A DNA stretch of 64,000 bases from Paragonimus skrjabini miyazakii (taxonomy: Eukaryota; Platyhelminthes; Trematoda; Plagiorchiida; Troglotrematidae): NCBI GenBank assembly GCA_014338405.1, contig JTDE01001117.1, forward strand, positions 19,251 through 83,250, in the 5' to 3' direction. Below the pieces are notes generated by a model. That model was not told where the DNA came from and made no database searches. It saw only the letters and a program-made list of their open reading frames with translations. Positions within the stretch are counted from its first letter, which is position 1. Each line of letters opens with the position of its first letter. Of this stretch, positions 1 through 9,483 are shown one piece after another. The position numbers and the translations under genes were made by a program.

Positions 1-88
1 GTCTAGTGCTTCTTTTCGAAAGGGGCCGACTGGAAAGTCTATGGGGATGCGACAGCTGCGATCAATTGTGGGTGATGTTCAACTTGAA
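1..88 (+). mobile_element. Hammerhead-repeat, 3' part (copy 1)
   Basis: This is the 3' part of a short interspersed repeat that carries a hammerhead ribozyme. It begins at the GTC that precedes the predicted cleavage point, so the ribozyme core lies outside the window. It runs through the stem I strand TAGTGC, the TTTTCGAAA patch, a hairpin at 28-39 (GACT, loop GGAA, AGTC), the conserved ATGCGACAGCTGCGAT block and the terminal near-palindrome TTCAACTTGAA. It matches the piece at 23,776-23,828 with one difference over about 53 bases, so this subfamily is relatively young. It was identified by alignment with the other copies in the window. Confidence 0.8.
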
Positions 89-261
89 TATTACGTAATA
101 TTTATTATACAAGGCTAAAACGGCATTTTTCAATTATACCGCCAAACTTTAGGCTGAAAATTCTAGGGAAAACTTAATATTTACAACTGTTCTACTCTGT
201 AACATACTATAACGGAAGAATTGATCAATTCAGCTTCTGGATTTGACTATTTGGTCATGCT

Positions 262-434
262 TATTGCGAGTTTGCTGGCGTTGTGGTAAACACGCTAGTC
301 TCACAAACACAAGGATCAGAGTACAAAATGCGATCCGCACAAAAATATGCACTACTGATGAGCACTACTAAGAGTGAAATTCGAGTCTAGTGGTTCCATT
401 CGAAGTGGGCTAGATAAAAGGCTTATCTGAATGA
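262..434 (+). mobile_element. Hammerhead-repeat, 5' part with ribozyme (copy 2)
   Basis: This copy keeps the 5' arm (GCGTTGTGG-like start, then a CTCACAAACAC-like block), the hammerhead at 349-392 and the GGCTTATCTGAATG block. It then stops in an (AT)n run at 433-446, so its 3' end is missing. It belongs to the subfamily with an AGCC/GGCT hairpin, but here the hairpin is damaged (AGAT, loop AAAA, GGCT). It lies about 170 bp downstream of copy 1 in the same orientation, but the two belong to different subfamilies and so do not look like one split element. Confidence 0.8.
349..392 (+). ncRNA. Hammerhead ribozyme motif, core conserved, stem II weakened
   Basis: The core reads CTGATGA at 355-361, GAA at 376-378, A15.1 at 379, U16.1 at 386 and C17 at 387, which are all the invariant hammerhead positions. 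Stem I pairs CACTA with TAGTG (5 bp). Stem III is A-T, T-G, T-A closed by a 2-nt CG loop. Stem II has a G-T closing pair and an internal A-A mismatch, and an alternative CACT/AGTG pairing would capture the catalytic G. It is a recognisable type I hammerhead that is probably weak or inactive. Confidence 0.7.
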
Positions 435-1703
435 TATATATATATAGTCGCCTCCAATATGATGTGACGTTTACTAATCTGTCGGAATGGTACCTGGTCC
501 CAATAAGTAACTGTGCGCTGGCGGCGGGCCGCGCTGCGTGCGCCCTTTTTATCATTTCTTCTATAAAAATGGTTATTCTCAAAAGTCGTGGTGTGCTAAT
601 CAAGGCTGGGTAAGCTGGTCTGGACAGACTACTCACGCCAGTGTCTGTTAGATCAGACACACTAATCAACAATGTTAGGAGTCGCCAGTTTTGTTGACCG
701 TGTGCTGTTTGAGTGACAGCATCAGTGCTTTGGGCAGCAGGCACATTGTCTATAACGATACTCCTGCGCCTACGTTCACCAACTGCTCAGGTTTCAGACA
801 GCGACTATAGGTACGTGTATTTTTTCGGCTGGGGCGTATTGTAACTGAGTTCTCATCTTTGTTACGTTCAGTCTGTAGCGGCGACATTAAATTTTCGAAG
901 TCAGATAGCACAAGAGGATGAACTCGCAGCGAACGCGGTGTGAGAGCCTGCTTTTGTTCAGATTACGTTATGTAACTACTTCTCGAAGTCGATTCAACAA
1001 AGAGACAGGCTCCCATAGCCGCTATGAGGAACGTAGCACAGCTAGTGCATGCTACATACGTTGACCATCGAAGTGTATGACCTCCACTGATGAGCCACCA
1101 GTTCAACGGAGAGAGTTAAATGGAAGTTCATGCGTAGAAACTCAAACCTGAGCGAATAAATCATTCTGGCTCACACCATCAGCGGTTTAATTCACACTAG
1201 GTTGATACAGTACTTCTTACCCAAAATATTTCTCGCCCACAAACATGATCCTCTAGCTCACAAACGAAGTTTTTCGCAAAGTTCAAGTTGTATTGTATCT
1301 AAAATACTGTTTCCCCGGAACCAGTTAATATCAGTCGAGTTGATTGTCTTTCAGCTTATTTGTAGTATAGGGGATACAGCACCCAATCAAACCAAGTGGT
1401 TATTTTAATAAAATACTTTCATAATGATCACTTGGTGCGATTGCATGATGTATCTCCTATACCACAAATAGGCTAAAAGATGATCAGCATGAATGATATT
1501 ATCACTGGTTGCTGTCGAAAATTGATGGATAGCACGCATCTTTGTGATTCTATAATAGCACCTTCGAAACCAAATTTTATATCTTACTGTTATCGTACTC
1601 ACGGATAATATGTAGCAAGTCGGCTAGTCCAGGATTAACGTTAAACATTCGTGTATGCGATAAAATTAGGCCGATCGTATTGAAAACGATACCACATTCT
1701 AGA
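435..1703. other. No gene recognised
   Basis: There is a short (AT)n run at 433-446 and a GC-rich patch at about 513-545 that stands out in an otherwise AT-rich setting. Two overlapping open frames cross this area on opposite strands. Neither has a recognisable domain, and the minus-strand one runs into the hammerhead repeat. I see nothing else. Confidence 0.5.
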
Positions 1704-1797
1704 TGAGACCCGACTGTGAAAAATCATAGTCAAATCTGCCAAACTACTTTTTAGTAATACAATTTTTGTACTCATCAGTGGCATCGGTGGATTCCAG
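1704..1797 (+). repeat. tRNA-derived SINE, 3' tail fragment
   Basis: This stretch contains GAGACCC, then ATCTGCCAAACTAC, then CATCGG..ATTCCA. The same blocks in the same order follow the tRNA-like head in the minus-strand SINE at 26,538-26,730. It is therefore a tail without its head. It lies about 125 bp upstream of a second SINE copy in the same orientation, which suggests a decayed head-to-tail pair. Confidence 0.55.
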
Positions 1798-1921
1798 CGT
1801 GAACTGTTCAACAACTCCCGCCTCGACTGTCGACCCGCTGGGTCATTTGATAGATTCTACATGAGATAGTTGAACGGGTGGGTGACCAAGTCCATATGGG
1901 AAATTTCCGAGCTCCTGGCGT

Positions 1922-2085
1922 GACTTTGTAGCTCAGCTGGTAGAGCGCTCGCTGCTCTTGGGCACGGTGTTTTTGTCGTCACTTCGAATCTAGCTGAAAC
2001 CCTGACTTTTCATATTTGGGTTTCATCTGAACTCACAAACTTCCAAACTAATTATTAGTACTACCAAATTCATATGAGTTAAACA
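1922..2085 (+). repeat. tRNA-derived SINE
   Basis: The head has a near-perfect pol III A box (GTAGCTCAGCTGGTAGAGCG at 1928-1947) and a degenerate B box (ACTTCGAATCT at 1981-1991). The region between them does not fold into a normal anticodon arm, so this is not a working tRNA. The body continues with AGCTGAAACCCTGAC and CTTCCAAACTAATTATTAGT, which aligns with the tails at 1,704 and 26.6 kb. The sequence places it in a tRNA-derived SINE family, and the boundaries are approximate. Confidence 0.65.
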
Positions 2086-5000
2086 AATATTATATAAGAA
2101 ACCTGCAATATTACATTTCATTCACTTTGTTTTATGACCATCTGCGAGTCAATAAGGTGAAGCTAATGGATAAAGACTTAAGTATTAATAAGTAATAGTG
2201 CCACCGATACGATATAGAAGGTTCATGTATCTGATAAGCGTAAGAAAAAGATGAAGTTTCCATGTGATTTCTACAAAGTTTGTGATAAAACTTGTTTTCT
2301 GAAGAACGATATTAAATTTTGACAAATTGGGAAGTAATGGAAGTAGAAAACGACCCGGAAAGTGAATTTTAAGGCAAATACTGATCAGTGGGGCTCCAAT
2401 TTCTAGAATGAATTTTTAGTGAGCCTCAAGCAGATTAATTAAAAAGAATTTGAATATTCACACTTATTGCTGAATGAAACATGAATCATAGGAAATCTGG
2501 TAGACGTCATATTAGTGGACCATAAATTAGCCTTGAAAGTGTTGCGTAAAATTACCATGGACTATAAACCTTGAAAAAGACTCGATTTTGCATCAAAATC
2601 AGTAAGATTTTCAACTTCCTGCTAACGTTTGACAATTTCTGAAATATTGTACATCGTTTGAATTTCAGTTAATTTGTTTACAGAACCGTGAAGCAAATAT
2701 TTGTCTCCCCAATGTCAAATGTTTTCTAGAAACATTTTGTAGCGACAACGTTATATTTTTGTTAATTTTCAGACTACCCGAATGACTTTTTGTCAAACTA
2801 ACTTCTGACCTATACAGCACATAAATATATACTAGATAATACGTACAATTTTGCAGTAATTTGGTCCCCAATATAATTGCAGGTAATTATCGAAAGAAGT
2901 AACTAAAACAGAAGGAAATGTTTGAATACTGTCCGCTGCATTCAACAATATTATGGATTGTGATAAAAATAAACTGCCAACTGTTTGCAAAGCGCACATA
3001 TTTTCCATATAGCTGAGCCAGCTTACGCCCTTCCACATATACCGGACTTACGTGGCACATTTCGCTGAAACACATAAACCAACCCGCTCAATAAACAGCG
3101 ATCAGCAGTTCGGAGGGCTCATCATCCTCGATACAGCTTCAAACATTGGGTGAGGTGTTACTTTTCGTTTCAATATCATTCGCATACAGCACGTAATATC
3201 CACTTAACTAAGCATACATGCAGGGTCTTTCGCCTCAGTCTAGGAATGAGTTGTATGTGCGTCCCTCCCCGGAGATTGTTAGTTCCTGTGAGCTAACTGT
3301 CGAAGCTCTTGAGACTTATTTAAGTAAAATGCAATTCAACATTTAAGTGGCAGTCAACTTTCCGAGTGCAATATTAAACTCTTATTTTTAGTTTCAAATA
3401 ATCTTTATTATCTCTAGATAAAAAGTCCTTCGACTGTTAATGTGGAGTATATGAGTGTCTTCAGTGTGCCGTGAAGGAAACATTCACATGCGTAATCGCT
3501 TTCCGTTATTTAAACATCGTCATTTTGTACACTATATTGATGGGTAATCTACACCGGTGTCGAATAATTATGGTTTTCTGTATAAAATGTGTTTACTTCC
3601 GAAGATCATGATTTCCATTGTAATTTTAAAAGCATACTTTTGTGTATTCGTAAAGAACATTGGCTCACGGGTTTAAACTAACAAAATATCCTGGTATTGT
3701 GCTTCATCAATGTTTATCATGAGCAGTATTATTATTATTAGATTACATTGCTCAAACTACTTGAGGACCGTTAGTTTTTATATTTTCAAATCGATCCACT
3801 TATCCACTCCATAACTGAAACTTAGATGTGATTTTTCAAAATTCTTAGCTGTCTCCGTTAATATCAAATCATTAATGTCAAACTGCTAATTTATCTTCCA
3901 TACTTAGTTATCTCTCGAAAGTCAGTCGACATTTCACTGATCTCAGAAGTTAACTGTAACACTTGTGTAAGGTTGAATTCGGTCGAATTTGATTTATTAC
4001 CGTACAACAATAGTGAATATCCTCCATAAATTATGTGCAATCTTTTAAACTTTGTATTTTCTGTCTGAAGTTAGAAATATCCGCTCTCTGTTCTTATGTC
4101 AGCGTATTCTGCTGAGATATCAGGATAAGTGTGATTAATTTTCATGCATTTGTTTGAGGATTATTACGCCTTGCAGGCTGAATAACCAATTTACTTGTGA
4201 AAAGTGTCCATTTAGTTAACTTTCCGGGGCGATGCGAAGATGTATGGAGACAGTGGTGTGAAAGTGGTGAGCGGAGTGGGGGGAGTTTAGTTACAAAGTT
4301 CTTGGTATTGGGTTTTAGTTGGCTTCTGATAACTAATATTATTGCATCAAGCATATGCATCAAGTTGACCTTTAAACCTGTCTAAAATTTTACAAAAATA
4401 CACATCGAATTATAAACTGCTTTAACATTGCTAGAATTTTTGTGCTCACGTAAATGGGTAAAGCTGTTGGGTTGATATTGCTGAAGAAAAGACCCTGGTT
4501 CTAATAATTGGTAGTCTCCAACAAGTGGGGTATTCTGTGCGATCATGCCATACCTGTTTGAAAAAATATACAAATAACCATGACTAACTGTTAATCATAG
4601 GAATGTCAACCAAAAAGCAACATACGCTGAAGTACAAACTGGGCTGACATTTTAATGCATTGTGCCGTGCCCTGAAGAAGTAGCTGGATATAAACTTGCA
4701 GCGGATCGCACGTCATATCTGTCGTGATAAACGGTGGGATACTATGAATATCAGTGACAAAGTGAATATTCAGCCCGAGTGTGCGGGACAAATGACCATG
4801 CAATCGCATCACAGGTGCAACGGACTACCGTCTGAATACAAGGCAAAGCTGTCATATGCATATCACACAAAACGATAGCTTGAATACTTTGCTGTGTACT
4901 CCAAAATTAAACCGACCAGCTTGAGATTCCCGGTTTAACACCTCCACTAGCTTGTGTACAAATATAAAGGCTCATAGGTTAACGAAGGTGTTGGTTAACA

Positions 5001-6949
5001 TTGGGAAACTATGATAGCAATTCACATCATCACGAGCATAGTGAAGTACCAATGTTGTGTAGAATGATAATACCATGAGTGTCATTGTAGTTAATAATAG
5101 CTTTGTCTGATTTGACTACGATTAACAGTTCTAGACCAAGTATATAACGAAAGGCTTCTAAGTGTTGTAACTAGTTACAGTTTATGTGGAAGAGAAAAAA
5201 TGTGCAAGAAAGGCCTACTGGGCTGTAGAAAATTCATGTTAGACTTTGAACATCATTATTCTGGACGGAAAATTACCATTTCATCCAATAAGGCGTTTTG
5301 AAAACTTGAACATATCACGACTGTTCTATACTTCCCAAATGTACCTTCAGTCGAGTGAGTGAATCTTCCACCTGAACCAATCGAAATAGATTCAGTAATT
5401 ATTCGGCAATCTTGCTTTTTTTACCGGTACGTTTTCAGCTCCAGCAACTTCAGTCACTCTGCCTCTAGTTATTAAGTTCGTAAGTGTCAGCGTGCGTGTT
5501 CTCCCGCGTAATGAAGGCCCCCACAAAACACTGAAGCTCTTCCGATTAAAATATTCATTAAAAGACCAGCAGCTTCAACAAGAAGTTCAAATGGTACAAT
5601 GCTAGCATGTTTGTGCGAACATACGCCACACCTTAACAGTAAACTGGTTTGCCAAAAGCAGACTGTACATGATGCATATTCAGAATAAAATAATCTAACG
5701 AATTTGAAGTTGAGATTTTGCCACGGCGTCTTTCAGCTGTATACTATGTATTAAGTCATCATTGTCAGAGCTCCCTAACCAGCCAAGTGCTCACGAAAAC
5801 ATCCTTGGCATTCCCGGTTGGTGTGGCTTCCGTGAGTATACTCTGGTCGTGCAATTATTTTCAAACTGTTTGGTTGTTGGCACATTGTACAGTACATGTA
5901 TAATGTGCGTAATTACATGTCGGTTGCCCACTGCTACCCTTTGTCAGACACAACTCCAATGTGCTTGTTGGCGAGCGTTGGGTTACGTGGAGTCAAACGA
6001 ACCATAATCAACAGCACCACCAGCCTCAGTCAGTGACGGGTGGCATCGATTTAGTGGTGCACTGTTTACTCTAGCCGACGGAATCTATCGTTCACGAATG
6101 CACAGCACACCTCGGTCGTGAGGACGTGGTTGTGGAATGACTAAGCATGCCATTCTTTTGCGCAGAAGACGTAATACCACCTGGCGATATATCCGGATTT
6201 ATCTATAGTTGGTGTAATTTGATTAAACTGCAGCGGCTTTCTGACTGAATTAGGTTCCACCAGTCAGAGCTCACGCACTAGCTACTGTAAGCAGAATTGC
6301 TGTCAGTCGGCGTCAGCCATTCGGAAACGGAGATCAGCTGCAACACAAACTTTGTTTGTAAAAGGTGGAAAGTAAACACGTTGTTTGAATTCTTGTCAGA
6401 TTTAAACAGCGGAGCTCACTGGGGCAAATTTATGGAACTTAACAACAAGTAGGTCAATCAGAACGTGAAAAAAGCTTGTCGTTCTGCAGCAGTCGTACGC
6501 AATGTTGTTCCTCTATAAAAAAAAGAGATGCTGTCTTTCTAGTGAATTGAGATTGTTTACCGCCACGCAAACCACTGCTGTTTTGGTTATCTTGGTTTGG
6601 TAGACCGGTGCGCTGCATGATATACGAGGTTAGCAGTAAGCATGCACATAGATTCCAAAGCAGTTCATTGGGTGGGTTTGCAATCATTCCTCCTGAATTG
6701 TTAGACGTGACAGAGAGTAATTAGTTGCCAGAAGCATGGCGGATGTGGAAACAGAATTTCGATTATTTTGATATGTTGTACAATTTGTTCAAAGAATCCA
6801 AAGAGTACTAATTGGCGGTGTTTGGACGTTGAGTTGGAGACGGAAGTAAACACGTCTTTTTGACTTTAACTTTTGCTGACCACGACGACAGGAACTATAT
6901 GAGCACAATGATCAAGCAGTTCAAGGAACGCTAACTTGATTAATAAGTA
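2086..6949. other. Gene-free AT-rich DNA
   Basis: No exon, RNA gene or named repeat could be supported here. Open frames are all under 85 codons and overlap on both strands. Short trinucleotide runs such as (ATT)n near 3,728 are present. The stretch just upstream of the gypsy element (about 6.0-6.9 kb) could hold its 5' LTR, but I could not match it to a second copy. Confidence 0.5.
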
Positions 6950-8830
6950 GCAGTAAGAATTTTGACCAGGTGAATGAAACTCCTAAACGTTTCCGGTTTT
7001 TTTAAAGGAATTGCCATGAGAGGGGATCTACTGTTCAACATATGATGATATTACGTGAGATGGCTGGAACTCGTAAGCTTGAAAGTATGTTGAGGATAGT
7101 CCCATAAGTAACTGACTTGCCGTTGATGTTCAGGTCAGTACAATGGCTAATTGACTGCTGAGGCTGCGATAATTAACGCTTATCCAATGTACTGTCGTAT
7201 ATAACATCAAAACGGCTGCAGAGAATATTATAGATGGTTTTAACAGTAGAGACGAAAAGAAAATCAATGCGACTGGCCAGGCACAATTGAGGTTCTCAAC
7301 ATATCTCGGCCAGTTTTGCAATGGAGATCGCAGAAGGCAGAACAAGAAGTGTCCAGCATTTGGGAAAACCTGCATGAAGTTTCGAAGGAATAATTGTCTT
7401 GCTAAGTAGCGCAGTCAACCATCCGTCAGACAGATCATTGAAGGGTCAGTTGTGAAGAAAATGCAGAATGGTGTTCAGGACGCACTTGCACTGAAGTGAA
7501 TTTGCGCCAGATTTCTTAATGAAGGCAGAGGACAGCGATGTCAGTCCAATTCTGGCGAGTTATCTTCAAACGTCGCCAGTGGGCCATCTGATAATCAACC
7601 ATGACTTTGAAATGATTCAAAAACGCGACTGTTTGTGGAAACCAATGGATGGATGAGAAATCCGAAGAATGACAAATTTTATGTGGTTGATTTCTTTGTT
7701 TTAGAGGACGATTAAATATCAATCCCCAGCTTAGACGCCATTCAGAAAATGTACTTCGTGGCTTTTCACCACGACAATTTTACTCCTGTTACAGACGTTT
7801 CAAACGTTCGATCAGTACTCTCCTTGCCCCTTTCGGACTGCATGTTGATTGTTGTTAACGTCTGTTACCAAGAGTGTGACACCGGTCGCGTTACCTTCCA
7901 AGGGAGTAAGCCATTCGTAGAAAAGTTAAGAACGAATTGAATCGTCTGTTCATGTCGAAAGTATTAACGCAGGTAGATGGTTTACCAACTGCGTCCGTGA
8001 TGTTGCCATAATGTTCAAGACTTCTGATATTGTTTGTGTATGCACTGACTTCAAGCCGCTGAACGGTCTACTCCGAAACGAACGACAAAGGTCGACGAAT
8101 ATATACGATATATTGCCCGATTTAAACCAAGCCCGTTTTATAAAAGGCGCGTTGGATTAAGAAACGAATTATCTAATCATGTTTTGCAATCCCTCTAGAT
8201 GTTCAGGGTGACTGTATTTACGTTTTGGACTGGGGATGTTGGACGAAATTTTCCAGAAGCGCTTAACTCCAGTGCAAAACAAACTCAAAGTATCGACTTG
8301 TGTCGCAGATGACATGCTGAATAAGTATGAAGCATGGCCAGGATCTTTTTCACAGCTTTTCTACACCGATGCCTATGGCAAGGAATAGCGTTCTGTCGGG
8401 ATAAAATGATTTTTTGTCGAAGGAAGTAGCGTTTTGTTGCCACCCGGTCGCAGTTGATGAACTGAAGGCTGAGCCTGACATCAATTCTGTGAATCGAATC
8501 TCCCGAGGGTGACCAGCATAATACGTCCAATTCGGCAACTTACACACAAAGGAGGTACGTGGATGTTGAGTGACGCCAAACAATCAGCAATTGAGAGGTA
8601 AACATGTTAAGTCCGATAGCTCCGGTACTGGCATTTTACAATCCTAAGCGCTCTGGTAAATCAATAGGATAACAGTTAATCCGGCCTTGAAGTATTGCTA
8701 CTACAACAAGAGAGACCGAATGACTAAAGAAACCAGGGTATATCGGTAGTGGAACAATCACTGATAAAACATGAAAACTTAAGGGAGCAATGTTTGAGCT
8801 GTCTTTCTGGTTTTAAGTAATTTTACTATG
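6950..8830 (+). pseudogene. Degenerate Ty3/gypsy gag-pol
   Basis: This is a broken LTR-retrotransposon coding region, read in shifting frames. A gag-like stretch with REMAGTRKLESML lies near 7,050-7,090. A decayed zinc knuckle (CPAFGKTC at 7,350-7,373, then NNCLAK) follows, in which the next expected Cys reads Phe. A protease/linker-like FYVVDFFVLEDD lies near 7,680-7,710. The reverse transcriptase shows CTDFKPLN at 8,041, YDILPDLNQARF, and GALD with the motif A Asp near 8,158. FGLGMLDEIFQKR follows at 8,224, then CVADDML with the ADD catalytic pair at 8,305-8,313. A tether/RNase H-like stretch (SDAKQSAIE, then PVLAFYNPKRSG) reaches about 8,680. Many stops and frameshifts make it non-functional. 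No LTR or integrase was identified with confidence; RDVVEVIHKCARCETKT near 8,890-8,940 may be a remnant of the integrase zinc finger. Confidence 0.75.
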
Positions 8831-9420
8831 TAGGCAGTGGACTACGGTACCTGATACGCTAAATGAATGATGAAAAAACGTTTTATGAGAGATGTGGTTG
8901 AGGTAATACACAAGTGTGCTCGGTGTGAAACTAAAACGAAACAGTACCTTTTGTAAGTAATAAATTTCTTCATCCCACTCAATATGATTCTTATATATTT
9001 CTGGCCTGAAAATGTAGCACCGTGAAAATTGGCATATCTCATAGGATTTTCTCCCTCAATGGTGAAGTATCCCTGACTTTATAGGTACACAGTTACACTG
9101 TGCCTCCACTGTAAATCTAACACCAACACAAGACAGATTGATCAACCGAGTTAATGAGAAATCGCCGCTTTTCATCGCTTTGCCTCAAATCATAACTACA
9201 GTTGAAATAACGAAATTTACCTCTTAATGGACTGACAATTAAAGCCGAGATCAAAGTTAATGAAGGCTGAATTGTGGTCCATGGTTTGAGTAACTATTTA
9301 TCAACGTCACTTCAGATTTAATTCCGACTCGAAAAATTTACAGCCGTAGAAAAAACTAAGTGATGAGGCATCTGTAGGAAGGATGTTGCATCAAATTCTT
9401 GATTGATCATATAAGACAAA
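8831..9420. other. Possible gypsy 3' remnant, otherwise empty
   Basis: A CARC-containing reading at about 8,890-8,940 could be the HHCC finger of an integrase continuing the upstream element. The rest shows no recognisable signal. Confidence 0.25.
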
Positions 9421-9483
9421 ATTGCACATCACCCACATTTGATCACAGCTGTCGCATTCAGATATGTATTTCGGCTAGCCCAG
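9421..9483 (-). mobile_element. Hammerhead-repeat, 3' fragment (copy 3)
   Basis: On the minus strand this reads GGGCTAGCCGAAAT, then ATATCTGAATGCGACAGCTG, then GTGGGTGATG. That is the 3' half of the hammerhead repeat. The ribozyme core is absent because the match stops at the CTAGCC block. The hairpin has lost its right arm here. Confidence 0.7.

Noticed and set aside
352..744. 130-codon minus-strand open frame
   Set aside because: It overlaps the hammerhead repeat and the GC-rich patch, has no domain, and the opposite strand is open as well.
1086..1140. CTGATGAG followed later by GAAACTC, hammerhead-like
   Set aside because: Stem II does not form next to the core, and none of the repeat's flanking blocks are present.
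1922..1995. Functional tRNA gene on the plus strand
   Set aside because: The B box is degenerate and no anticodon arm forms; it is better explained as a SINE head.
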